From NCBI RefSeq assembly GCF_900104695.1, contig NZ_FNSW01000001.1:186001-250000 (forward strand): DNA of 64,000 nucleotides. The letters run 5' to 3'. The position numbers and the translations under genes were made by a program. The DNA comes from Paenibacillus sp. GP183 (lineage in GTDB: Bacteria > Bacillota > Bacilli > Paenibacillales > NBRC-103111). The notes beneath the pieces were generated by a model. That model saw only the letters and a list, made by a program, of their open reading frames with translations. It was not told where the DNA came from and did no database searches. Shown here in pieces: positions 28,592 through 37,452 of this stretch (its first letter is position 1; the number at the start of each line of letters is the position of its first letter).

Positions 28592-29953
28592 TTAAAGCTT
28601 AAGCCAGTAACGGCTGATAGTCGAAAGGCCTTTATGCCAATTTTCCAGATGAAAATGTTCGTTCGGCGCATGCAGATTCTCTCCCGGCAAACCGAAGCCA
28701 AGCATGACGACCGGTGCTTCGAGCAAACGTCCCAAAGCCTCAATAATCGGAATGGAGCCCCCACTTCGCATATAAACTGGCGCTGTTCCATAGGACTCCT
28801 CGTAAGCATCTGCAGCAGCAACCATCGTGGGATGATCGATGGGAGTGACAAATGGATTCCCGCGCAGCATACGATTCATGCGGATTGTGACTCCGCCCGG
28901 AGTATGATTCTTGATATGCTGCTCAACAGCATCCATAATCTCATCGGGTTCTTGCGCAGCTGCCAAACGGCAGGCCACTTTGGCGACGGCACGGTTTGGG
29001 ATAATGGGCTTGATGCCTTCACCTTGGAAGCCTCCGGTTATAGTTGTGATTTCAAAGGTCGGTCTCGCTGAAGTTTGCTCATAGTAAGTATAGTCTTTTT
29101 CGCCAAATAAAGCGTTAACGCTCAATTCCTTTTTCACCTCGTTCTCATCTTTCTCGACAAGCTTGAAGGCTTCTCGTTCCTCCTTAGTAAGCTCAAGCAC
29201 TTTATCATAGAAGCCATTCACGGCAACCCTGCCGTTATCATCATGGAAGGAGCTGAGCAGCCGTGACAATACATGTATCGGATTTTGCACACCGCCGCCA
29301 TATAGTCCGGAATGCAGGTCGCTGCTTGCACCCTCCACCACAATTTCAAAAGCCGCGACACCGCGAAGCCCATACAAAAGAGCAGGCTTGCCTGGTGCAT
29401 AAATCGATGTATCGGACACTGTAATTACATCCGCTTTCAGCTTGGCGCGGTGTTCTTCTACAAAGGGTGGCAGATTTGGGCTTGCGTTCTCTTCCTCGCC
29501 TTCTATACAGAATTTGATATTGACGGGCAGACTGCCTGTTTGTTGAAGAAAGGCTTCGACGGCTTTTATATGCATGAGAACCTGCCCTTTATCATCGGTA
29601 GCCCCTCTTGCAAAGATTTTGCCATCACGAATGTCAGGCTCGAACGGCGGCGTTTGCCACAATTCTAGCGGCTCGGCAGGCTGCACATCATAATGGCCGT
29701 ACACCAGAACAGTTGGCTTGCCTGAGGCATGCAGCCAATCTGCATAAACGACGGGATGGCCGGCGGTTGGCATGATTTCGATGTTTTCCAGTCCGGCTCT
29801 GCTTAAAGCATCGGCTACCCAATCCGCACAGCGGCGAATATCAGGCTGATGCTCAGTCAATGCGCTGATGCTGGGGATTCGCAAAAATTCCTTAAGCTCT
29901 TCCAGGTGATCTTCGTAATTATCTTTAAAATAAGCTTCAATGGCTTTAATCAT
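28592..29953 (-). CDS. M20-family metallopeptidase (dipeptidase)
   Basis: 453 residues from ATG at 29953, after AGAGGGGACAG; the frame extends 31 codons upstream without a site. Metal and catalytic motifs: VYGHYDVQPAEP (His-Asp near residue 86), ARGATDDKGQ (Asp near 118), and EGEEENASPNL (Glu-Glu near 153). The last metal-ligand region has the C-terminal LGFGLPGENLHAPNEHF. The family hydrolyses dipeptides or acylated amino acids in the cytoplasm. No signal peptide. Confidence 0.93.
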   Translation of the reverse strand: MIKAIEAYFKDNYEDHLEELKEFLRIPSISALTEHQPDIRRCADWVADALSRAGLENIEIMPTAGHPVVYADWLHASGKPTVLVYGHYDVQPAEPLELWQTPPFEPDIRDGKIFARGATDDKGQVLMHIKAVEAFLQQTGSLPVNIKFCIEGEEENASPNLPPFVEEHRAKLKADVITVSDTSIYAPGKPALLYGLRGVAAFEIVVEGASSDLHSGLYGGGVQNPIHVLSRLLSSFHDDNGRVAVNGFYDKVLELTKEEREAFKLVEKDENEVKKELSVNALFGEKDYTYYEQTSARPTFEITTITGGFQGEGIKPIIPNRAVAKVACRLAAAQEPDEIMDAVEQHIKNHTPGGVTIRMNRMLRGNPFVTPIDHPTMVAAADAYEESYGTAPVYMRSGGSIPIIEALGRLLEAPVVMLGFGLPGENLHAPNEHFHLENWHKGLSTISRYWLKL

Positions 29954-30231
29954 ATTGCTTGTCTGTCCCCTCTGATGTGAAATTGTTCTATCTTTAAACT
30001 TCCCTAAAGTTTTACAAAAATCCTGCACGGATTCAATAGATTTCATTATACAAAAGTTAGATTAAAAGATAGGTTAAAAGGTGCATGGATAATGTTTCCA
30101 ATACCTAGTATATTTTAGAAATAAATATTTTTGCTTGGGATAGTAAAATATTGGAACTTTTTCAAGTAGTCATCCGTCTATTGAGTATACAGTAGAACTG
30201 TAGACAATGCGGTTATAAAGGAGAGAAGTCC

Positions 30232-31014
30232 ATGCCAGTTTGGTTTCGAATACGAAACAAAAATAGCTTAGAAGAAACCGGGATACATAATGCAGAGAAC
30301 TCGTATATCAACAAGATTGAACGTAATATGGATGCAACACCAACGCCAATTCTCACTGTCAAAGGAGTGGAGCGCTCCTTTCAAGTCGGAGGCGAGCAGC
30401 TGCACGTACTGAAAGGTATTCATATGGAGCTTAAGCCCGAGCAGCTAGTCATGCTTCGCGGAAGATCCGGGTCCGGTAAGACAACGCTTCTGAACCTGAT
30501 AGGCGGCCTGGATCAACCAAGCAACGGTGAAATTATGTTTCAGGGTCACTCCTTTCATCAATGCAGTGATGATGAGCGAACGCAAATCCGACGACGGGAC
30601 ATCGGCTTCATCTTTCAATCCTATGCGCTCATGCCGCTCTTATCCGCATGGGAAAATGTCGAGCTTGGCCTTCGGATGGCGGGAGCTCCCCGCTCGGAGT
30701 GGAAGAGCAGAGTCACGCATTGTCTGGAGCTCGTTGGACTTGGCAAGAGAATGGATCATCGCCCTTTTGAACTCTCTGGAGGCGAGCAGCAGCGTGTGGC
30801 CATAGCCAAAGCGATTGTGCATAGACCTTCTCTGCTGCTTGCAGACGAGCCGACAGCGGAGCTTGATTCACAAATGGGCGCGCAGATCATGTCCGTGTTC
30901 CGCAGTATTATTGCGACAGAGAAAGTGACAATTTGTATGACGACACATGATCCTACAATTCTGGAGGTTGCCGACCATGTCTACGAAATGGTGGACGGAA
31001 GATTCATCTCTTAA
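30232..31014 (+). CDS. ABC transporter ATPase, MacB/LolD type (export locus 1)
   Basis: 260 residues from ATG 30232 after AAAGGAGAG. Walker A GRSGSGKTT at about residue 77, signature LSGGEQQRV at about 181, Walker B LLLADEPT at about 201, and the H-loop CMTTHDP. The N-terminal ~35 residues are an unusual extension before the domain begins. It powers an FtsX/MacB-type permease, here presumably the gene at 32086. First gene of a six-gene run with overlapping or nearly touching genes. The 278 bp upstream, divergent from the peptidase, show no clear promoter. Confidence 0.92.
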   Translation: MPVWFRIRNKNSLEETGIHNAENSYINKIERNMDATPTPILTVKGVERSFQVGGEQLHVLKGIHMELKPEQLVMLRGRSGSGKTTLLNLIGGLDQPSNGEIMFQGHSFHQCSDDERTQIRRRDIGFIFQSYALMPLLSAWENVELGLRMAGAPRSEWKSRVTHCLELVGLGKRMDHRPFELSGGEQQRVAIAKAIVHRPSLLLADEPTAELDSQMGAQIMSVFRSIIATEKVTICMTTHDPTILEVADHVYEMVDGRFIS

Positions 31015-32086
31015 ACAAAGGATGAAGCCTTTTACCGTACTTATTTTATCCGCATCTTTACTGCTCGCTTCCGGTTGCTCGTTTCTGCCGAAGGAGCAAG
31101 TGGAGGAGTCACTTCCGAGCATCAATCCTCCCAAGCTGTCCAAGAAACCCGAATACATAGTAAAATCGGATACGCTCGAAACGAAGGTTAGCGGAACCGG
31201 GAGACTCATGGCACTGCAGGAGGAAGAATTGTTTTTCCCGACGGAAATGAGCAGCAAGCGAATTAACAGCATCTTGGTCAAAACAGGCGATAAAGTCCAG
31301 CAAGGCCAAATCATCGCAGAGCTGGATGTGTCCGACCTGGCCGGACAGCTGAAGCAGAAACGGCTGCAAACCCGCAAGGATGAGCTGACCATGATTGAAA
31401 GCCTGCGCAAAGCGGATGAATTGTCGTCCGATCAGCTGGAGCAAGCTAAAATTGATTTTGAGCTGAAGCGCGAGGAATACAATAAGCTGGTGGATCAGGT
31501 TAGCAAAGCGACGCTGGTTGCGCCATTTTCCGGAACGATAGTTGCCGTAAAATCAAAGAAAGGCGACACCGCAAAGGCAGATCAATCGGTAGTCACCATC
31601 GCCGATCTGGGTCAGTTGACAGTGGCCGCCAGCATCAGCGCGGATGACGCCAAGAAAATCGCCGTCGGGATGGATGCGGTGGTTGACATTAATTCGGCTG
31701 GCCAACACAAAGGCAAGGTCAAGCAGCTGCCGAACCTGGGCGTGAATGGCAATAACGGCAATGGCGGGGGCGGCGGAGGCTTTCCCGGTGGACAAGGGCA
31801 GGGCCAAGACTCCATTGATAATTATTTAATCATTCAACTAAACACGTTTCCGCCGGGCATGAACCGAGGTACCCCGCTCAGTGTGAGCATCATCACACAG
31901 AAAAAGGATAAGGCAGTCCTTATTCCGCTGGCGGCGCTGCGTTCTTACTCCGGCCGCAACTATGTTCAAGTCGTCGATAACCAAGGCAACAAGAAGGAAG
32001 TTGATGTGGAGCTAGGCCAGCAAACCGCGACTGATGTTGAGATTGTAAAGGGCCTCACTCCCGGACAGAAAGTAGTGGGTAGATAA
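30977..32086 (+). CDS. Efflux adaptor lipoprotein, HlyD/MacA-like (export locus 1)
   Basis: 369 residues from ATG 30977, which has GGAGG eight bases upstream inside the ATPase gene; ATG 31022 is an alternative. A lipobox LLLASGC predicts a membrane-anchored lipoprotein on the outer face. Then come the barrel-sandwich lipoyl half (INSILVKTGDKVQQGQIIAE), a coiled coil of about 50 residues, and the second lipoyl half (KATLVAPFSGTIVAVKSKKG). A Gly-rich insert, GNGGGGGGFPGGQGQGQ, lies around residues 258-275. MacA-type adaptors bridge pump and exit duct in diderms; its partner in a monoderm is unclear. Confidence 0.9.
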   Translation: MSTKWWTEDSSLKQRMKPFTVLILSASLLLASGCSFLPKEQVEESLPSINPPKLSKKPEYIVKSDTLETKVSGTGRLMALQEEELFFPTEMSSKRINSILVKTGDKVQQGQIIAELDVSDLAGQLKQKRLQTRKDELTMIESLRKADELSSDQLEQAKIDFELKREEYNKLVDQVSKATLVAPFSGTIVAVKSKKGDTAKADQSVVTIADLGQLTVAASISADDAKKIAVGMDAVVDINSAGQHKGKVKQLPNLGVNGNNGNGGGGGGFPGGQGQGQDSIDNYLIIQLNTFPPGMNRGTPLSVSIITQKKDKAVLIPLAALRSYSGRNYVQVVDNQGNKKEVDVELGQQTATDVEIVKGLTPGQKVVGR

Positions 32087-35013
32087 TGTCGATACCGATG
32101 CTGCGGTTTCTGTATCGCAAAATGTGGAATACCCGCTGGCTGACGCTCAGCACACTTTTGGGACTGGTGATGGCGGTAGCCTTTACGACCAGTATTCCAA
32201 TGTACGCAGACGGGTCGCTCAAGCGAGTCGTAGCGAAATCCCTGCAGGAGAAGAGCAGCGGCCTTCCCGCAGGCTCCCTGCTGATGCGTTATCAAGCCGT
32301 CGGTGCAGACCGGGCAGGCATGCAGGAGCTTGGCGACGTGAACCAATACATACAAGAGAAATTACCAGGCGAAATTGGATTCCCCATCCATGCGTATGCA
32401 AAAAGCTATACCATCAAAGGCGCCCAAATAGCGCCGGTTGATCCGCAAAAGGTCGACCCCAGCAAGCGCCGCCTAATGACGATCACATCATTAAGCGGAC
32501 TGAGCGATCAAGTGGAATGGTCAGGCGGCAAAATGGCTGCTGATCAGCTTCAATCAGGTGTAATTGAAGCCGTTGTACTGGAGGAAGCATTGTACCGCAA
32601 CGACCTGCACATTGGAGATATATTCACTTATCCCGTTTCCGGTGGACAGGGGATCCCGCCGTTAAGGGTGAAGATTGCCGGTTCCTTTAAGCCTTTGAAT
32701 GAAAACGACCCTTACTGGTTTCAAGGGCTCGAGGGAATCGTCAATTCGCTGTTTGTCAGTGATGCTTTGTTTCAGAAAACGCTGCTGTCAGAGAAAAAGA
32801 TTCCGCTTCAGTTGGCGAATTGGTACTATGCTTTTGATTTACGCAACATCCAGACCAGCCAGCTCACTCCTTTGGAGAGAAAGCTGGATCGTCTGGATAT
32901 CACCCTGTACCAAAAGCTGAAGGACACGAAAGTTGATCTTTCCTTTCAACCTGTCCTAGTCGAGTTTAAGAAGCAAAGCCTGCAGCTTCAAATCTTGTTA
33001 TTCACGCTGGCGGCACCGATGATTGCCATGGTCTTCTATTATATAGTGATGAATGCTCGTCAATCTCTCGACAGGCAGCGCAGCGTCATTGCCGTTCTGC
33101 GAAGCCGGGGAGGAAGCACGAAGCAAATCGTGGGCGTTTATGTGCTAGAAGGCTTAATCCTGGGGGCGATTGCCTTCATTATCGGTCCTATGATTGGCTG
33201 GTTTATGGCCAAAAGTATTGGATCCTCCAGCGGCTTCCTGACCTTCGTCGACCGGGAATCCATTCCGGTCGGATTTACCAGGGAAGCCATGTTATACGGC
33301 GGCATTGCGATTATGATCGCACTCCTCGCCAGCGTCATACCGGCAATCCAGTATGCCAAAGCTTCGATCGTGAATTACAAGCAGCAGCTTGCCCGATCCG
33401 ATCGGGCGCCGGTATGGCAAAGATGGTTCTTCGACATCGTGCTGCTCTTGGTAGTCGGTTACGGCTGGTATTTGTTCGACCAGCGCCAGGTGCTGTCCGT
33501 CCAAACCGGACTCACCACTGATCAGCTGCAGGTGCATCCGCTGCTGTTCTTTGTACCGGCGCTCTCGATCTTCGCGCTGGGACTGTTTTTCCTGCGCATC
33601 TTCCCTTGGCTGCTGCGCTTGTTCGGCTGGCTGGGCCGCAGTTTTCTGCCAGTGCCGCTGTACCTGACTCTGGCGCAGCTCTCGCGCTCCGCCAAAGCGT
33701 ACTATCCGCTCATGCTGCTGCTCATTCTCACGCTCGGACTCGGCGTTTATAATTCCGCTGCAGCCCGCACGATCGACCTGAACTCGACGGAGCGGACGCT
33801 GTACCAATACGGCACCGACGTCGTACTGACGACGGTGTGGGAGGGCTTCTCCGACGCCGTGCCCAAGGCGCCGGCGACCGGCGGCGCCGGTGGTGCCGGT
33901 GCCGGCCAAGGGCAAGGGCAGGGCCAAGGCCAAGGCCAAGGCAGCCCGGCCGGCGGTGCGGGAGGCTCTGGCGCCGGAGGCAGCAATCCCGGCGGTACCG
34001 AGACTCCCTCGAAGGTCCGCTACGTCGAGCCGCCGTTTCAGATCTTTCGCGATCTGGAAGGCGTGAAGGCTGCGGCGCGGGTGCTGCAAACCAAGGGCAA
34101 CGTCGTGGTTTCCGGGAAATCCACCGGGCAGGGGCTTGTGATGGGCATCGACAATGTAGACTTTGCCAAGGTTGCCTGGTTTCGTCCGTCTCTTTTTCCG
34201 GCGAATCCGAATCAATACTTGAATCTCCTGGGCGCTTATGAACAATCGGTGATCATTCCCGACAATTTTGCCAAGAAATATGCGCTCAAGGCGGGCGATT
34301 TGCTCTCCATTACCCTTCAGCAGCAGCCGATTGAATTTATAGTGGTAGGCATACTTCCTTATTGGCCCAGTCAGTATCCGGAGCAAACGCCATTCTTTAT
34401 AACCAACCTGGAATATATTTATGATCAAGCTCCCATTATCCCGTATGAGGTTTGGCTGAAAATGAAGCCTGACGCCAAATTGAAGCCGATTGTAGATTCG
34501 CTGCTGGCCAAAAACATCGAGCTGGTCTCCATTAAAGATGTGAGAAATGAATTGATCATCCAGAAGAAGCATCCGGCACGGGGCGGGGTGTTTGGGATTC
34601 TCAGCTTGGGCTTTCTGGTTTCGGTCGCTGTCTCGCTGGTTGGATATCTACTGTACTGGTTTTTCAATCTATCCAGCAGGGTTGTGCAATTTGGTGTTTT
34701 GCGGGCCATGGGGTTATCGCGCAAACAGTTGACGGGCATGCTGCTTTTGGAGCAGAGCTTTACAGCCGGTTTATCCATTGCCCTGGGAATTGGAATCGGC
34801 AAGCTGACCAGCTATTTTTTTCTGCCGTTCCTGCAAACGTCCGAGAATGTGAAAACGCAGGTACCTCCTTTTCGGGTCGTATTTAACTCGAGTGATACGA
34901 ATCAACTGTACGTTGTCGTTGCTTTTATGATGATAACGGGTGCCACTTTATTGTTTCTTCATATTCGCAGGCTGCGCGTTCATCAAGCCGTGAAGCTCGG
35001 GGAGGAGAAATAA
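32086..35013 (+). CDS. Large FtsX/MacB-type ABC permease (export locus 1)
   Basis: 975 residues, overlapping the adaptor stop by one base (TAATG). An N-terminal membrane helix (residues 14-38) is followed by an external domain of ~260 residues. Then come two FtsX blocks, about residues 305-425 and 850-960, plus extra helices around 455-560. A Gly/Gln/Ala low-complexity tract containing GAGQGQGQGQGQGQG spans about residues 598-640, just outside a helix. It lacks a nucleotide-binding domain, so the ATPases on either side must drive it. Substrate unknown. Confidence 0.88.
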   Translation: MSIPMLRFLYRKMWNTRWLTLSTLLGLVMAVAFTTSIPMYADGSLKRVVAKSLQEKSSGLPAGSLLMRYQAVGADRAGMQELGDVNQYIQEKLPGEIGFPIHAYAKSYTIKGAQIAPVDPQKVDPSKRRLMTITSLSGLSDQVEWSGGKMAADQLQSGVIEAVVLEEALYRNDLHIGDIFTYPVSGGQGIPPLRVKIAGSFKPLNENDPYWFQGLEGIVNSLFVSDALFQKTLLSEKKIPLQLANWYYAFDLRNIQTSQLTPLERKLDRLDITLYQKLKDTKVDLSFQPVLVEFKKQSLQLQILLFTLAAPMIAMVFYYIVMNARQSLDRQRSVIAVLRSRGGSTKQIVGVYVLEGLILGAIAFIIGPMIGWFMAKSIGSSSGFLTFVDRESIPVGFTREAMLYGGIAIMIALLASVIPAIQYAKASIVNYKQQLARSDRAPVWQRWFFDIVLLLVVGYGWYLFDQRQVLSVQTGLTTDQLQVHPLLFFVPALSIFALGLFFLRIFPWLLRLFGWLGRSFLPVPLYLTLAQLSRSAKAYYPLMLLLILTLGLGVYNSAAARTIDLNSTERTLYQYGTDVVLTTVWEGFSDAVPKAPATGGAGGAGAGQGQGQGQGQGQGSPAGGAGGSGAGGSNPGGTETPSKVRYVEPPFQIFRDLEGVKAAARVLQTKGNVVVSGKSTGQGLVMGIDNVDFAKVAWFRPSLFPANPNQYLNLLGAYEQSVIIPDNFAKKYALKAGDLLSITLQQQPIEFIVVGILPYWPSQYPEQTPFFITNLEYIYDQAPIIPYEVWLKMKPDAKLKPIVDSLLAKNIELVSIKDVRNELIIQKKHPARGGVFGILSLGFLVSVAVSLVGYLLYWFFNLSSRVVQFGVLRAMGLSRKQLTGMLLLEQSFTAGLSIALGIGIGKLTSYFFLPFLQTSENVKTQVPPFRVVFNSSDTNQLYVVVAFMMITGATLLFLHIRRLRVHQAVKLGEEK

Positions 35014-35016
35014 ACG

Positions 35017-35961
35017 ATGATCCTTTGTGACGGCTTGGTCAAAATCTACAAGACCGATGATATCGAGGTCGTAGCGCTTCAAGGCCTCAACATTCAAATC
35101 GATGATGGAGAGTTGATGGCTATCATCGGCAACAGCGGCAGCGGCAAATCTACCCTGCTCAATATACTCGGAGGTTTGGATCGCCCATCGGCAGGTCAAG
35201 TCCATGTAGGCGATTGGGATTTATTAAAAATCACGGATAAGCAGTTGGTTGAGTACAAACGCAATACGGTAGGATTTATTTGGCAAAATAACGCCCGTAA
35301 TTTGATCTCATACCTCACTGCGCTCGAGAATGTCGAAATGCCGATGATGCTTAGCGGCAATTATGATCGCGCCTATGCGAAACAGCTGCTCGAGTGGGTT
35401 GGTCTCGCTGAAAGAATGAACAATAAGCTGCATCAGCTCTCGGGCGGTGAGCAGCAGCGGGTAGCAATAGCGATTTCTTTGGCAAACCGCCCCAAGCTGC
35501 TGCTGGCTGATGAGCCTACCGGTTCCGTCGATACCCAGACCGCCGATATGATTCTTTCGATTTTTCAAAGATTAAACAAAGAGCTTGGTGTTACGATTGT
35601 GATTGTTACTCATGATTTATCGATGGCCGGCAAGGTGGGAAGGGTAGTCGCGATTCGCGACGGGATGACGAGCTCCGAGTTCATTTCCCGCAATCCGATG
35701 TTATCCTCAGGTGTTGAATTCGGTTGGAAAAATGCACAACAGGCTCATGAAGAATATGTTGTGCTCGATAAAGCAGGCAGGCTGCAGGTGCCGAGGCCCT
35801 ATCTTGAGGCGCTGCGCATTTCCGGTAAAGCAACCATGGAATTTGACGGGGATAAAATCATGATCAAAGCACCGAGAAGCTTGACGGATCACGTGGATAC
35901 GGAAGCTTTACATACACAAAAACCTTTGGAGGGAAAAACGGATGAAAATGTTGAATCATAA
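35017..35961 (+). CDS. ABC ATPase with AbrB-like C-terminal extension (export locus 1)
   Basis: 314 residues, about 90 longer than the usual LolD/MacB ATPase. Walker [10 protein letters not shown] near residue 38, signature LSGGEQQRV near 141, Walker [10 protein letters not shown] near 162. After the ATPase ends (about residue 230), residues 247-286 read [20 protein letters not shown], then a loop and GDKIMIKAP. This follows the swapped-hairpin pattern of AbrB/SpoVT domains. It may dimerise the ATPase or sense something; that is inference. Only 3 bp separate it from the permease gene. Its end overlaps the next gene by 20 bp. Confidence 0.9.
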   Translation: MILCDGLVKIYKTDDIEVVALQGLNIQIDDGELMAIIGNSGSGKSTLLNILGGLDRPSAGQVHVGDWDLLKITDKQLVEYKRNTVGFIWQNNARNLISYLTALENVEMPMMLSGNYDRAYAKQLLEWVGLAERMNNKLHQLSGGEQQRVAIAISLANRPKLLLADEPTGSVDTQTADMILSIFQRLNKELGVTIVIVTHDLSMAGKVGRVVAIRDGMTSSEFISRNPMLSSGVEFGWKNAQQAHEEYVVLDKAGRLQVPRPYLEALRISGKATMEFDGDKIMIKAPRSLTDHVDTEALHTQKPLEGKTDENVES

Positions 35962-37420
35962 AGTTATTACTGCAGCTTTGATACTGTCATTGGTGGTGCC
36001 ACTTGCGGTCGCATGTACGAAAACGAATAAGCCGGACGCAAAAACAGAGCGAGTGCTCAAAATTGCAACCAGCTTCGGATATGGCGGGGATGACGAATAT
36101 TTCCGCCAGCAATTTACCGAGGTGTATGAGTTCGCTCATCCCAATATCAAAATTGAAATGATCCCGACGATGGATGACAGCATGCGTTTCCGCGGTCCGC
36201 AAAATGGCGAGAAAATGCCAGACCCGCTCGAAAAGCTTAAAGAGGTTATGCAGGGAGACAACCCTCCGGATGTCGTGATGGTCGGGTTTGAGCAGCTTCC
36301 TGAAATCATCAACAACAACCTGGCCATCCAGCTTGATCCTTTAATTACCAAAGATAAATTCGATATCAGCGATATGGTTCCAGCTGTAATTGACGGCCTG
36401 AAAAACGCGGGAGGCGGCAAGCTTTTTGCCTTGGCTCCCATGTTCTCCTCTTCCGCACTTGTTTATAATAAGAAGCTGTTCGATGATGCAGGCGTCGCTT
36501 ATCCGAAGGATAATATGACTTGGGATGAAGTGTTTGATTTAGCCAAGCGGGTGGCGAAAGGGGAAGGGGATAACCGAAAGAATGGCTTCTCTTTCAGCAC
36601 CCAGTCGCAGGGTGATCTGTTCAGGGGGATGCAGCAAATGTTCACGGCACCGCTTCAACTGCGGATGTTTGACGATAATGCCGAGAAAATGACCGTCGAT
36701 ACGGATCAGTGGGAAAAGGTGTGGGCGAAGATCGCTCAGCTGCAAAAGGAAAAGGTGTTCCCGGAGCCCGTCGATTACTCTAAACCCATGACTCGAAATA
36801 TGGATCAGCAAAACAATCCATTCGCTTACGATGATTTCATGTCAAGCCGTTTGGCCATGGGGATTATGTATTATGGGCAAATCAGTCAATTGCAGATGGC
36901 CAATAAAAGTGCGGCTAATTTCAAAGGTTTTACCCCTGTTGAATGGGACGTAGTGACTGTACCTTCTCATCCCGAAGCTAAGGGAGTCGGCGGTATGATC
37001 TATATGAACGGCATCATGGCGATAAACGCCAAAGCGCAAAACAAGGATGATGCCTGGGACTTTATCAAATTTATTAACGGCGAAGATTGGGCCAAACTCA
37101 AATCTCACAGCAATAACACTCTTGTAGCCCGCAAAAAATATTTGAAGCCAAAGGACGGCCAACAATTTCATATCGAGGCCTTCTATAATGTAAGTCCCGT
37201 TCCTATGGAAAATAACCCAAAGCTCTATCAAAATCAAAATATGTATCAAGTTCAGGATATCGGCCGTCAGCAGTTCCAGCTCGTTCTGCAAGGCAAAATA
37301 ACAGCGCGTGAAGGACTGAAGCAGTGGCAAACCCAGGGGGACTTAAGGTTGAAGCAAATGAAAGACAATCCGAATGGCCAAAATCAATCTATGCCAGTTC
37401 AGGCCGTTCCAGCAGGGTAA
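35942..37420 (+). CDS. Family-1 extracellular solute-binding lipoprotein (export locus 1)
   Basis: 492 residues from ATG 35942 with the GGAGGG site inside the preceding ATPase gene. Signal peptide with lipobox LAVAC. The body has the features of sugar-type binding proteins: a FRQQFTEVYEFAHPNIKIE N-terminal lobe, YNKKLFDDAGVAYPKDNMTW, and MAINAKAQNKDDAWDFIKF. Such proteins normally feed MalF/MalG importers, but no importer permeases are nearby. Its role with a MacB-like exporter is unknown; it could have been recruited as a surface ligand-binding subunit. Confidence 0.9.
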   Translation: MKMLNHKVITAALILSLVVPLAVACTKTNKPDAKTERVLKIATSFGYGGDDEYFRQQFTEVYEFAHPNIKIEMIPTMDDSMRFRGPQNGEKMPDPLEKLKEVMQGDNPPDVVMVGFEQLPEIINNNLAIQLDPLITKDKFDISDMVPAVIDGLKNAGGGKLFALAPMFSSSALVYNKKLFDDAGVAYPKDNMTWDEVFDLAKRVAKGEGDNRKNGFSFSTQSQGDLFRGMQQMFTAPLQLRMFDDNAEKMTVDTDQWEKVWAKIAQLQKEKVFPEPVDYSKPMTRNMDQQNNPFAYDDFMSSRLAMGIMYYGQISQLQMANKSAANFKGFTPVEWDVVTVPSHPEAKGVGGMIYMNGIMAINAKAQNKDDAWDFIKFINGEDWAKLKSHSNNTLVARKKYLKPKDGQQFHIEAFYNVSPVPMENNPKLYQNQNMYQVQDIGRQQFQLVLQGKITAREGLKQWQTQGDLRLKQMKDNPNGQNQSMPVQAVPAG

Positions 37421-37452
37421 ACGACTATGATAGTGAAAGGAAGGAGAACTTC

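Noticed and set aside
33292-34572. 426-codon frame on the minus strand opposite the large permease
   Set aside because: The plus strand encodes a well-supported permease; the antisense frame is Arg/Gln/Leu/Ala-rich as expected from a GC-rich antisense strand, with no site or domain.
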